Shown: one piece after another, positions 1-7,892 of the stretch
Layout of the letters: every line of letters starts with the position of its first letter
How positions within the stretch are numbered: the first letter of the stretch is position 1
Origin: Nocardiopsis sp. CNT312
GTDB lineage: Bacteria > Actinomycetota > Actinomycetes > Streptosporangiales > Streptosporangiaceae
Length of the DNA: 64,000 nucleotides
Direction: 5' to 3'
Assembly: GCF_000515115.1 (NCBI RefSeq)
Contig: NZ_AZXF01000012.1
Span: forward strand, 124,001-188,000
Notes under the pieces: model-generated
Databases searched by the model: none
What the model was told of the DNA's origin: nothing
The model's input: only the letters and a program-made list of their open reading frames with translations
Made by a program: the position numbers and the translations under genes

Positions 1-272
1 TCCGGCGCGTTGCCCGCCTGGTAGGCGTTGAGCACGTCGCCCTGCATGTCCTCGAAGGCCACGGCGTTGACGCTGACATCGATGCCGTTGGTCTCGGCGA
101 ACGCGGCGGCGGACTGCTCCACCGCGTCGGCCCGCTCGGGGTCGGTCCAGATGACGAGGGTGCCGGCGGCCGCCTCGCCGCCGCTGTCGCCGGTGCCCTC
201 GCCGCCGCAGGCGGTCGCCGCCAGGGCGATCGCGGTGATACCGGCGAGCGCCGATGCTGTACGGAGTCTCAT
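1..272 (-). CDS. Sugar ABC transporter solute-binding lipoprotein, N-terminal part
   Basis: Only the first 90 codons are in the window; the rest lies beyond the left edge. The protein begins MRLRTASALAG and reaches a lipobox (LAATAC) at about residues 16-21, so it should be exported and lipidated at the cysteine. After a Gly/Ala-rich linker comes TLVIWTDPERADAVEQ, the usual opening of family 1 extracellular sugar-binding proteins. The ATG at 272 has GGAAGGA about 8 bases upstream. It lies downstream of, and on the same strand as, an alpha-glucosidase gene, with a divergent LacI regulator beyond, so maltose or an alpha-glucoside is the likely ligand. That ligand is inferred from context; the binding domain itself is not visible. 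Confidence 0.8.
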   Translation of the reverse strand, partial: MRLRTASALAGITAIALAATACGGEGTGDSGGEAAAGTLVIWTDPERADAVEQSAAAFAETNGIDVSVNAVAFEDMQGDVLNAYQAGNAP

Positions 273-355
273 AGGGGGAGTCCTTCCGGGAGGCAGAGGG
301 GTGGGGTGCGCACACGGGACGCCCCCCGGCCGTCGTCAGTGTGCGCGGTGGTGTG

Positions 356-384
356 ACATTAGCAATTAATTGCAGACTTTGAAA
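356..384 (-). promoter_or_regulatory. Promoter with internal LacI-type operator before the solute-binding protein gene
   Basis: Reading leftward there is a -35 TTTCAA (384-379), a 17-base spacer and a -10 TAATGT (361-356). The spacer holds a perfect 12-bp palindrome GCAATTAATTGC (362-373), well placed to block polymerase. A further pair of CTTG half-sites (CTTGCGAAACTTG, 388-400) lies just upstream. The CTTGC element recurs at the divergent promoter at 2109-2118. I infer that the LacI protein encoded at 2170 binds here. The remainder of the 273-473 gap shows nothing else. Confidence 0.55.
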
Positions 385-473
385 GGGCTTGCGAAACTTG
401 ATGGTAAAGATGCGGAAACGTCCAGAAGCGGTCCGGTGTCCTCGGACCCGGACACGTCTCCTGGACGTGGTTC

Positions 474-2075
474 CTACACGCGGAGCCACACCGCGGTGTC
501 GGCGGGCAGCGTGAGGGAGCCCTCCGCGGGTGCGTCCACCGGGGCGCTGCTCAGGAGCACCGTGCCCTCGGATCCGATCTCCACCGGCTCCCGCCGCAGG
601 TTGACCGCGCACCGGAAGCCGGGTTCGCGCTCGAAGTGCAGTACGCCCTCGGGGGCGTCGAGCCAGGTCATCGCCCCGTCACCGAGCGCCTCCAGCTCAC
701 GGCGCGTTCCCAGCGCGGCCGTGTACAGCTCCAGAGTCGAGCCCGGCACCCCCTTCTGGGCGGCCCGCGAGAGCTCGCCCCAGCCCTCGGGGAGCGGCAG
801 CCACGGCTCGGACCCCTCCGGACCGAAACCGCACGGCTCCGGCCCCCGCTCCCAGGGGAGCGGGACACGGCAGCCGTCCCGCCCGCGGTCGGTGCGGCCC
901 GAGCGCTCCCAGGTCGGGTCCTGGAGCGCGTCCTCGGGCAGGTCGGTGACCTCGGGCAGCCCGAGTTCCTCTCCCTGGTACAGGTAGACCGAACCCGGCA
1001 GTGCCAGCATCAGCAGTGTCGCGGCGCGCGCCCGGCGCAGCCCCTGCTCGCCCCCGCCGAAGCGGGTGACGTGGCGGTGGATGTCGTGGTTGGACAGCAC
1101 CCACGTGGTGGCGGCGCCCACCGCGCCGTTGGCGGACAGGGACCGGTCGATCACCTCGCGCAGGCGGGCCGGGTCCCAGGGCGAGGTCAGGTACTCGAAG
1201 TTGAACGCCTGGTGCAGCTCGTCCGGGCGCAGGTAGCGGGCGACCCGCTCGGCGTCCTCCACCCACGCCTCGGCGACCAGCGCCCGGCCGCCCGGGTACT
1301 CCTCGACGAGCGCGCGCCACCGGCGGTAGATGTCGTGCACACCGTCCTGGTCGAAGTAGGGCAGCGAGGTGTCGCCGTCGAGGAGGCCCGCCTGGGCGCC
1401 CTCGGGCAGGTCCGGCAGGGCCCCGTCCTTGACCATCCCGTGCGCCACGTCGATCCGGAACCCGTCCACGCCGCGCTCCAGCCAGAAGCGCAGGACGTCG
1501 TCGAACTCCTCGTGCACCTCCGGGTTGGTCCAGTCCAGGTCGGGCTGCTCGGCGTCGAACAGGTGCAGGTACCACTGCTCGGGGGTGCCGTCGGGACGCT
1601 TCAGGCGCGTCCACGCCGGGCCGCCGAAGATCGAGCTCCAGTTGTTGGGCGGCTCCTCCCCGTGCGGCCCCCCGCCGTCGCGGAACAGATAGCGGGCGCG
1701 CTCGGGGGAGCCCGGTTCGGCGGCGACGGCCTCGCGGAACCACCGGTGCGCCGACGAGGTGTGGTTGGGCACGATGTCGATGATCACGCGGATGCCCGAG
1801 GCGTGCGCCGACTCCAAAAGGGCGTCGAAGTCCTCCAGTGTGCCGAAGCGCGGGTCGACGTCGCGGTAGTCGGCCACGTCGTAACCCCCGTCGGCCAGGG
1901 GGGAGACGTAGAAGGGGGTCAGCCAGATCGCGTCGACACCGAGCTCCACGAGGTGGGGGAGGCGCTCGCGGATACCGGCGAGGTCGCCCTCCCCGTCGCC
2001 GTTGGAGTCGGCGAAGCTGCGTACGTAGATCTGGTAGATGGCGGCCTCGCGCCACCAGTGCTCCCGGGGCTCCAT
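474..2075 (-). CDS. aglA: GH13 alpha-glucosidase
   Basis: A 533-residue cytoplasmic glycoside hydrolase of family 13 that should release glucose from imported alpha-glucosides such as maltose or maltodextrins. Conserved regions are all visible: DIVPNHTS near residue 100, GVDGFRIDVAH with the nucleophile Asp209, LVAEAW with acid/base Glu269, and LSNHD with Asp331. QPDLDWTNPEV (about 177-187) is typical of the alpha-glucosidase/oligo-1,6-glucosidase subgroup. I chose the ATG at 2075 because GGAAGGAA sits 8 bases upstream; an in-frame start at 2117 would fall inside the operator. It is divergent from the LacI regulator. There is no signal peptide. The precise substrate cannot be read from sequence. 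Confidence 0.9.
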   Translation of the reverse strand: MEPREHWWREAAIYQIYVRSFADSNGDGEGDLAGIRERLPHLVELGVDAIWLTPFYVSPLADGGYDVADYRDVDPRFGTLEDFDALLESAHASGIRVIIDIVPNHTSSAHRWFREAVAAEPGSPERARYLFRDGGGPHGEEPPNNWSSIFGGPAWTRLKRPDGTPEQWYLHLFDAEQPDLDWTNPEVHEEFDDVLRFWLERGVDGFRIDVAHGMVKDGALPDLPEGAQAGLLDGDTSLPYFDQDGVHDIYRRWRALVEEYPGGRALVAEAWVEDAERVARYLRPDELHQAFNFEYLTSPWDPARLREVIDRSLSANGAVGAATTWVLSNHDIHRHVTRFGGGEQGLRRARAATLLMLALPGSVYLYQGEELGLPEVTDLPEDALQDPTWERSGRTDRGRDGCRVPLPWERGPEPCGFGPEGSEPWLPLPEGWGELSRAAQKGVPGSTLELYTAALGTRRELEALGDGAMTWLDAPEGVLHFEREPGFRCAVNLRREPVEIGSEGTVLLSSAPVDAPAEGSLTLPADTAVWLRV

Positions 2076-2108
2076 GCAGGGGTTCCTTCCGTCACGCGTG
2101 TGAAAGCT

Positions 2109-2122
2109 CTTGCGCAAGATTA
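2109..2122 (-). promoter_or_regulatory. Operator overlapping the glucosidase -10 region
   Basis: The perfect 10-bp palindrome CTTGCGCAAG (2109-2118) has the central CpG and symmetric half-sites typical of LacI-family operators. It overlaps a leftward -10 hexamer TAATCT (2122-2117) for the glucosidase gene. A second half-site CTTGCAT lies at 2130-2136. For the divergent LacI gene, TAGAGT (2158-2163) is a suitable -10 placed so that transcription would begin at or next to its ATG. One repressor bound in this gap could control both directions. Confidence 0.55.
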
Positions 2123-2169
2123 CCTTCTTCTTGCATCTCTATGTCAGCGATTTCGGCTAGAGTTGCCCC

Positions 2170-3231
2170 ATGGGTCCACGACTTGCCGACATCGCGCGGT
2201 ACGCAGGCGTCAGCGAAGCGACGGTCTCGCGCGTGCTCAACGACAAAGCCGGGGTCGGCGGCGACACGCGCAAGGCCGTCCTGACGGCACTCGACGTCCT
2301 CGGCTACGAGCGGCCCGCACGGCTGCGGCAGCGCTCCGCGGGGCTCGTCGGTATGGTCATCCCCGAACTCGGCAACCCCGTCTTCCCGATGTTCGCCCAG
2401 GCCGCCGAGGGCGCACTGGCACAGCGCGGCTTCACCCCGGTCCTGTGCACCCAGGCCCCGGGCGGGATCACCGAGGACGAGTACGTGGAGCTGCTGCTGG
2501 AGCGCAATGTCTCCGGCATCCTCTTCGTCTCCGGGCGCCACGCCGACACCACCGCCCCCCACGACCGCTACCGCACCCTCATCTCCCGGCGCCTGCCGAT
2601 CGTGCTCGTCAACGGCTTCGCCGACGCCGTCGACGCCGCCTTCATCTCCTGTGACGACCACGAGGCCGGGCGCCTGGCCGTCGACCACCTCGTCGCCCTC
2701 GGGCACACCCGGATCGGCTTCACCAGCGGACCGGAGCGCTACGTCCCGGTCCGGCGCAGGATCGAGGGGTACCGAGAGGCCCTGGCCCGCCACGGGCTCG
2801 ACGGCGAGAACCTCGTGGAACTGTCGCTCTTCGGGGTGGAGGGCGGCCACGCCGCCGCGTGCACCCTCATCGAGCGCGGCGTCACCGCCATGGTGTGCGG
2901 CTCCGACATGATGGCCCTGGGCGCCGTCCGCGCCGCGCGCCAGCGCGGTCTGCGGGTTCCGCGGGACTTCTCCGTGGTGGGCTACGACGACTCCCAGCTC
3001 ATCGCGTTCACCGATCCGCCGCTGACCACCGTGCGCCAGCCGGTCAACGCCATGGCCCTGGCAGCCGTCCGCGCCCTGTGCGACGAGATCTCCGGGCACA
3101 CCGTCTCCCGCACCGAGTACGTCTTCGACCCCGAACTCATCGTGCGCGGCTCCACCGCCGTCGCTCCCGGCCGCCTGGTTCCCGAAGCGACGGCCGTCGC
3201 GGTCCAGGGGAAGGCCGCCGCAGGAGGGTGA
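2170..3231 (+). CDS. LacI-family transcriptional repressor of the alpha-glucoside locus
   Basis: 353 residues. The N-terminal helix-turn-helix is clear (ADIARYAGVSEATVSRVLN, about 6-24), followed by the hinge helix and a periplasmic-binding-protein-like effector domain (VGMVIPELGNPVFPMFAQ near 60; the C-terminal VVGYDDSQLIAFTDPPLTTVRQP is the usual LacI/GalR signature). It probably senses an alpha-glucoside and controls the divergent glucosidase and the following transport genes, as MalR/AglR proteins do in streptomycetes. No ribosome binding site precedes the ATG and the -10 ends 6 bases before it, so the message may be leaderless. Confidence 0.9.
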   Translation: MGPRLADIARYAGVSEATVSRVLNDKAGVGGDTRKAVLTALDVLGYERPARLRQRSAGLVGMVIPELGNPVFPMFAQAAEGALAQRGFTPVLCTQAPGGITEDEYVELLLERNVSGILFVSGRHADTTAPHDRYRTLISRRLPIVLVNGFADAVDAAFISCDDHEAGRLAVDHLVALGHTRIGFTSGPERYVPVRRRIEGYREALARHGLDGENLVELSLFGVEGGHAAACTLIERGVTAMVCGSDMMALGAVRAARQRGLRVPRDFSVVGYDDSQLIAFTDPPLTTVRQPVNAMALAAVRALCDEISGHTVSRTEYVFDPELIVRGSTAVAPGRLVPEATAVAVQGKAAAGG

Positions 3232-3283
3232 GGCGCGGCCGGCCCCGTCCGGGGCACGCCGACCCGTCGGTGACACTGGGTGC

Positions 3284-4516
3284 ATGCCTTCCGTCGACCT
3301 CGGCGGCGACCCGGTCCCCACGACCGGGGAGCTGCCCGCCGCCTCCCTCGCCGAACTCGGCGACCGGCCCCTCGGCTTCTACGTCCACGTGCCCTTCTGC
3401 GCCACGCGGTGCGGCTACTGCGACTTCAACACCTACACGGCCGACGAACTCCTCTCGCGCGACGGAACGGCCACCGCCTCCCGCGAGACCTACGCCGACC
3501 AGGCAGTCGGGGAGGTCGCCCTCGCCGACCGGGTCCTGACTGGGGAGCGCCCGCCCGTGAGCACCGTCTTCGTCGGTGGCGGCACGCCCACCCTGTTGCC
3601 CGCCGAGGACCTGGGGCGGATCGTCGCCGCGATCGGCGACCGGTTCGGCCTGACCGCCGACGCCGAGATCACCACCGAGGCCAACCCCGAGACCGTCGGC
3701 CCCGACGACCTGGCGCGTCTGCGCGAGGCCGGGTTCACCCGCGTGTCCTTTGGCATGCAGAGCGCCCGCCCGCACGTGCTGCGCGTCCTGGAGCGCGGAC
3801 ACACCCCGGGGCGGCCGGAGCGGTGCGTGGAGTGGGCCCGCGCCGCCGGGTTCGAGCACGTCAACCTCGACCTCATCTACGGCACCCCGGGGGAGAGCGA
3901 CGACGACTGGGCCGCCTCCCTCCAAACGGCGGTGGCCGCCGGCCCCGACCACGTCTCCGCCTACTCGCTGATCGTGGAGGAGGGCACCCGCCTGGCCGCC
4001 CGCGTCCGCAGGGGAGAGGTGGCCGAACCCGACGGCGACACCATGGCCGATCGCTACCTCATGGCTGACCGGGTGCTCACCGAGGCGGGGCTCACCGCCT
4101 ACGAGGTGTCCAACTGGGCCCGCGGCGACGCGGCGCGCAGCCGCCACAACCTCCTGTACTGGACCGGCGGCCACTGGTGGGGGGTGGGGCCGGGTGCCCA
4201 CAGCCACGTGGGCGGCACCCGCTGGTGGAACGTCAAGCACCCCGCCGCCCACGCCGCCAGGCTGGCGCGGGGCCAGAGCCCGGGACAGGCGCGCGAGGTC
4301 CTCACCGCTGATGAGCGCCGGTTCGAGCGCGTCCTGCTGGAGATCCGCGTGGCCGGGGGCTGCCCGCTGGACCTGCTGGAGGAGCCCGGCCGCGCGGCGG
4401 CCGAACGGGCGGTGGCCGAAGGGCTGCTCGACCCCGCTGCCCACGCCGAAGGCCGCGCCGTGCTCACCCTGAGGGGCCGTCTGCTCGCCGACGCCGTGGT
4501 CCGCGACCTCACCTGA
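3284..4516 (+). CDS. hemW: HemW, radical SAM heme chaperone
   Basis: 410 residues. The radical SAM cluster motif CATRCGYC (Cys39, Cys43, Cys46) is near the N-terminus, then GGGTPTLL and the long TIM-barrel core. The HNLLYW motif followed by GVGPGAHS is the heme-binding signature that separates HemW from oxygen-independent coproporphyrinogen oxidase HemN. Known HemW proteins bind heme and pass it to respiratory enzymes. In many actinobacteria this gene sits beside hrcA-dnaJ, as it does here with a few genes between. The start is the first ATG; the ribosome binding site is weak. The gap to the LacI gene is 52 bases, but a functional link is unlikely. Confidence 0.9.
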   Translation: MPSVDLGGDPVPTTGELPAASLAELGDRPLGFYVHVPFCATRCGYCDFNTYTADELLSRDGTATASRETYADQAVGEVALADRVLTGERPPVSTVFVGGGTPTLLPAEDLGRIVAAIGDRFGLTADAEITTEANPETVGPDDLARLREAGFTRVSFGMQSARPHVLRVLERGHTPGRPERCVEWARAAGFEHVNLDLIYGTPGESDDDWAASLQTAVAAGPDHVSAYSLIVEEGTRLAARVRRGEVAEPDGDTMADRYLMADRVLTEAGLTAYEVSNWARGDAARSRHNLLYWTGGHWWGVGPGAHSHVGGTRWWNVKHPAAHAARLARGQSPGQAREVLTADERRFERVLLEIRVAGGCPLDLLEEPGRAAAERAVAEGLLDPAAHAEGRAVLTLRGRLLADAVVRDLT

Positions 4517-4532
4517 GGGCGGACACGACGAA

Positions 4533-4553
4533 GGCCCGGCACTCGGCCGGGCC
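4533..4553. terminator. Bidirectional terminator between hemW and the DUF4870 genes
   Basis: An 8-bp perfect stem GGCCCGGC/GCCGGGCC with a 5-base loop lies between the convergent hemW and DUF4870 genes. There is no T-tract, as is common for terminators at this GC content. Confidence 0.6.
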
Positions 4554-4574
4554 CCCGATCGCGCGTACGCGTGC

Positions 4575-5114
4575 CTACTTCACCCAGTCGACGTTGAACG
4601 GGTAGGGCTTGGCCTGCTCGCCCCGGTTCACCGCCACGCCGCGCTGGATACCGCAGATGAGCGAGAAGACGAAGAGCCCCGCCCAGAGCAGGACGCCGAT
4701 GAAGACGATCGACAGCACACTGGAGATCATGTACCCGATGAGCATGATGAGCTGGAAGTTCAGCGCCGCCGCCGACTCCTGGCGGACCCACGGGGACTGG
4801 TCCTTCTTCACCAGGTAGACGATCAGGGGAACGATGAAGCCGAGGATGCCGCCGCCCAAGTGGGCGAAGAAGGCCATCTGCCGGTCGTCGGAGCCGCTCT
4901 GCTGGGGTCCGTAGCCGGGCTGGGGTCCGTAACCGGGCTGGCCCTGCTGGGGGCCGTAGCCCGGCTGGGGCTGGCCCTGCTGCGGGTATCCGCCCGCGGG
5001 AGGCGGGGGGTAGCCGCCGCTCTGGGCGTCGTATCCGCCGGTTCCCTGCTGGTAGCCCGGCTGCTGGCCCTGGTTGTAGGGGTCCTCGGGCGGGGGTGTG
5101 TTGGGGTAGGCCAT
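4575..5114 (-). CDS. DUF4870 membrane protein with Tyr/Gln/Pro-rich N-terminus (copy 1)
   Basis: 179 residues. The first 80 or so are a low-complexity Gly/Pro/Gln/Tyr-rich tail with GYGPQQGQP-type repeats. The rest is a DUF4870 domain: an amphipathic DRQMAFFAHLGGGILGFIVPLIVYLVKKD segment, then WVRQESAAALNFQ and two further hydrophobic helices, ending PYPFNVDWVK. DUF4870 proteins are small integral membrane proteins of unknown function. The ATG at 5114 has GAAGGAA upstream. This is the last of three tandem paralogues on the same strand. The 227-base gap to the next copy leaves room for its own promoter. Confidence 0.85.
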   Translation of the reverse strand: MAYPNTPPPEDPYNQGQQPGYQQGTGGYDAQSGGYPPPPAGGYPQQGQPQPGYGPQQGQPGYGPQPGYGPQQSGSDDRQMAFFAHLGGGILGFIVPLIVYLVKKDQSPWVRQESAAALNFQLIMLIGYMISSVLSIVFIGVLLWAGLFVFSLICGIQRGVAVNRGEQAKPYPFNVDWVK

Positions 5115-5341
5115 GCGTATTCCTTCGTTTGGACGGTTGGGGGCGTCCGGTGGGGCGCCTGCCAGAGCAGACGCACGCGCACCGTGAATCGGTTCCATGC
5201 GGTCCGCGTCACAAGCGGCCGCACACCGAACCTTCCGTGGCACCCGGGACCGTAACAGGGGCAGGGACGGTTCCACGGCGCCGTTGACGAGGGAAGTCCC
5301 TGTCGAAGGAAGCCTACAGGTGGGCGAAAGGGGCGGATGTC

Positions 5342-5911
5342 CTACTTGACCCAGTTGACGTTGAACGGATACCGGTACCACTCGCCCCGGTTGGCCGCCA
5401 CCCCGCCGAGGATGCCCAGGACCAGGCAGACGATGGCCACGACCGCCCACGTCAGCAGGCCGATCAGTACGAACGTCAGCACCCACGACACCACGATGCC
5501 GATGGTGACCAGGATCTGGAAGTTGAGCGCCTGCGCGGACTGGTCGCGGACGAACGGGGACTCGTCCCGCTTCACCAGGTAGACGACCAGCGGGACGACC
5601 CAGCCGAACCCGGAGAAGAAGAATCCGGCCAGCCCGCCGCCCAGGTGGGCGATCATGCCCATCTGCCGCTCCGACGCGTTCGGCTGCCCCGTCGCCGACG
5701 AGGGTTCGAGCCCGCCCGGCGCGTAATCGCCCTGGGGGTACCCGCCCTGCGGCGGGGTGCCCGGCGCGTACCCGCCGGGCGGTGCCCCGGAGCCGGGACC
5801 CGGCTCCGGCGGAGGCCCGCCGGCAGCGGGCCCGTTGCCGGGCCCGTTGCCGGGCCGCTGCCGTCCCCGCTCGTCGGGGTCCTCGGGAGGCGGTGTGTTG
5901 GGGTAGGCCAT
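5342..5911 (-). CDS. DUF4870 membrane protein (copy 2)
   Basis: 189 residues. It starts MAYPNTPPPEDP exactly as copy 1 does, then has a Pro/Gly-rich linker and a DUF4870 domain (SERQMGMIAHLGGGLAGFF, VPLVVYLVKRDESPFVRDQSAQALNFQ, terminal FNVNWVK). The identical first 12 residues and matching C-terminus show recent duplication of copies 1 and 2, while the linkers have diverged. GGAGGGG precedes the ATG. Only 46 bases separate it from copy 3, so these two are probably cotranscribed. Function unknown. Confidence 0.85.
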   Translation of the reverse strand: MAYPNTPPPEDPDERGRQRPGNGPGNGPAAGGPPPEPGPGSGAPPGGYAPGTPPQGGYPQGDYAPGGLEPSSATGQPNASERQMGMIAHLGGGLAGFFFSGFGWVVPLVVYLVKRDESPFVRDQSAQALNFQILVTIGIVVSWVLTFVLIGLLTWAVVAIVCLVLGILGGVAANRGEWYRYPFNVNWVK

Positions 5912-5957
5912 GGGGTGCCCCTCCGTATCCGGTTCCGCTCGGCCCCGGGCCGGGGTG

Positions 5958-6830
5958 CTACTTCAGGAGCCGGATGCTCACCGGGTAGCGGTACCACGTT
6001 CCCCTGTTGGCGCCGGAGGCGCCCAGGACCCCGAAGACGATCGCCACCACCCAGATCAGGGCGATGAACAGGGATCCCACCCAGGACAGCTCTGGGAAGA
6101 AGATACCCAGACCGATGAAGGCCACACAGGCGAACAGGTAGGGGATCAGCAGGGTGAGCTGGAAGTTCGCCGCCTCCGACGCGTGGTGGCGCACGACCGG
6201 GGACCGGTTCCGCTTGGTGAGGTAGATCGCCAGCGGCGGGATCCACCCCAGGAAGGCGATCACGAAGCCCGACAGGTGCGCGAGCATCGACACCAGGGTG
6301 CCGTCGTCACCCGGCTGCTGCTGCCCGTAGGGGCCGCCGGGCTGCCCGTAGGGCGGCGGCGCGGTCTGGGGGCCGCCCGGAAAGTCGGCCGGAGGGCCGG
6401 GAGGGAAGCCGGGACCGGGGCCCCGCGGAGCGAACACGGGCTGCTGGAGCTGGGGTGCCCACGCCTGGGGCTGCGGCGGGCCCAGCGGAGGCTGCCCCGG
6501 CTGGGGAGTGTACTGCGGCTGGCCGGGCTGACCGTAGGGGGGCTGCGGCGGTACGGGCCGTCCCTGGGCGTCCTGCGGGGGAGCGAACGCGGGCTGCCCC
6601 GGCCGCCGCCCGGGATCGGGCCGCGGCGTGTAGGAGGGCTGGGGCGCGGACTGGGGGCCCGCGTCGGAGTGCGGCACGGCCGGACCGTACCGCCGCGGCT
6701 GTCCCGGCTGGGGGGCGGCCTCGGGCTCGTAGGGGGACGGGGCGTTCGCGGGCGGCCCCTGGACCTGCTCGGGCGGCGGTCCGCCCTGCGGTTTCTCCGG
6801 GGACGGGGGGTTCGTCGGGGTCTCGCTCAT
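5958..6830 (-). CDS. DUF4870 membrane protein with long Pro/Gln-rich N-terminus (copy 3)
   Basis: 290 residues, first gene of the tandem trio. About 180 residues of Pro/Gln/Gly-rich low-complexity sequence with PQPGQP and YGQPGQPQ repeats precede a DUF4870 domain (DGTLVSMLAHLSGFVIAFLGWIPPLAIYLTKRNRSPVVRHHASEAANFQ, split here only by description, then two membrane helices). GAAGGAC lies before the ATG. Disordered Pro-rich cytoplasmic tails on small membrane proteins are common in actinobacteria near polar-growth and envelope machinery, but nothing here fixes a role. Confidence 0.82.
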   Translation of the reverse strand: MSETPTNPPSPEKPQGGPPPEQVQGPPANAPSPYEPEAAPQPGQPRRYGPAVPHSDAGPQSAPQPSYTPRPDPGRRPGQPAFAPPQDAQGRPVPPQPPYGQPGQPQYTPQPGQPPLGPPQPQAWAPQLQQPVFAPRGPGPGFPPGPPADFPGGPQTAPPPYGQPGGPYGQQQPGDDGTLVSMLAHLSGFVIAFLGWIPPLAIYLTKRNRSPVVRHHASEAANFQLTLLIPYLFACVAFIGLGIFFPELSWVGSLFIALIWVVAIVFGVLGASGANRGTWYRYPVSIRLLK

Positions 6831-6940
6831 GTTGTCCTTCGCTCCGCTGCTGTGGGGCGTGTGATGTCAGGGGATCCACCGACGACCATGGGGCCGTGGT
6901 CCGGCGACGGCACGGGCGGCCACCCGCGCCCCCTGCGATC

Positions 6941-7771
6941 CTAGGCCGGGTGCGGTCCGGTGACGAAGTCGATGAGCTCCTCCACACGCCCCAGCAGCGA
7001 GGGCTCCAGATCCGCGTAGGAGCGGACCGAACCGAGGATGCGCCGCCAGGCCTCACCCGTCTCCATCCGCCACCCGAGCGCGTCCACGACCCCCTCCTTC
7101 CAGGGGACGCCGCGCGGGACCTCGGGCCAGCGCGCGATCCCCACCGCGCGGGGGCGGACCGCCTGCCACACGTCCACGTAGGGGTGTCCGGCCACCAGCA
7201 CGTCCCCGCCCCGGACCCGCGCGGCGATCCGGCTCTCCTTGGAACCGGGCACGAGGTGGTCCACCAGCACCCCCAAGCGGCGGCCCGGGCCGGGAGCGAA
7301 CTCCGCCACGATCGCGGGCAGGTCGTCGACCCCCTCCAGGAACTCAACAGCCACGCCCTCCACACGCAGGTCGTGGCCCCAGACCTTCTCCACCAGTTCC
7401 GCGTCGTGCGCACCCTCGACGTAGATCCGGCTCTCCCGGGCCGTCCGCGCGCGGGCGCCGCGCACCGCGATCGAACCCGACGCGCTGCGCAGGGGGCCCC
7501 TGGACGCGCCGTCTGGGCGCACCAGCGTGACGGGGCGCCCGTCGATGAGGAACGCGGCCGGGGCCAGGCCGAACACCCGGCGGCGCGCCGCCCGGTCCTC
7601 CAGGGTCACGGTCGCCTTGTCCCAGGCGACGACGGCACCGCAGAAGGTCTCCTCGGCCGTCTCCACGACCAGGTCCCGGCTCAGGGGCACCTCGCGGACT
7701 TCTCTCCTCTTCGGCCGCGGTCCGGTCGCCAGTACGTCGCGGCCGTAGCGGTCGGTTCCCTTGTTGGACAC
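6941..7771 (-). CDS. DUF3097 family protein
   Basis: 276 residues beginning with GTG ([14 protein letters not shown]). It matches the actinobacterial DUF3097 family in its middle section: [39 protein letters not shown] text, and [15 protein letters not shown]. The [14 protein letters not shown] and [10 protein letters not shown] motifs resemble a Toprim-type fold, which would suggest nucleic-acid binding, but this is a pattern impression and not established. The gene is divergent from hrcA, and that arrangement is conserved in actinobacteria. In-frame codons upstream of 7771 would run into the hrcA control region, so GTG at 7771 is preferred. Confidence 0.8.
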   Translation of the reverse strand: MSNKGTDRYGRDVLATGPRPKRREVREVPLSRDLVVETAEETFCGAVVAWDKATVTLEDRAARRRVFGLAPAAFLIDGRPVTLVRPDGASRGPLRSASGSIAVRGARARTARESRIYVEGAHDAELVEKVWGHDLRVEGVAVEFLEGVDDLPAIVAEFAPGPGRRLGVLVDHLVPGSKESRIAARVRGGDVLVAGHPYVDVWQAVRPRAVGIARWPEVPRGVPWKEGVVDALGWRMETGEAWRRILGSVRSYADLEPSLLGRVEELIDFVTGPHPA

Positions 7772-7853
7772 GGTCGTGCAGTGTACTGGTGGGGATTCCC
7801 CGCGGCGCGGACCACCGGCGGGGCGCCGAGCGGGTTTGCGGCCGGGCATAGAA

Positions 7854-7880
7854 TTGGCACTGTGGACCACGGAGTGCCAG
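7854..7880 (+). promoter_or_regulatory. CIRCE-like HrcA operator
   Basis: TTGGCACTG, nine bases, GAGTGCCAG: the exact 9-9-9 geometry of CIRCE (consensus TTAGCACTC-N9-GAGTGCTAA). The arms pair with each other at 7 of 9 positions. A -10 hexamer TAGAAT (7849-7854) abuts the element, so bound HrcA would sit on the transcription start. The element ends 12 bases before the TTG start codon of hrcA and therefore overlaps the region before its ribosome binding site. This implies autoregulation of hrcA-dnaJ. Confidence 0.8.
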
Positions 7881-7892
7881 GGAGGTGGCGAG

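Noticed and set aside
636-2654. Plus-strand frame of 672 codons across the glucosidase and LacI genes
   Set aside because: It crosses two well-supported genes and the operator region and has no recognisable domain.
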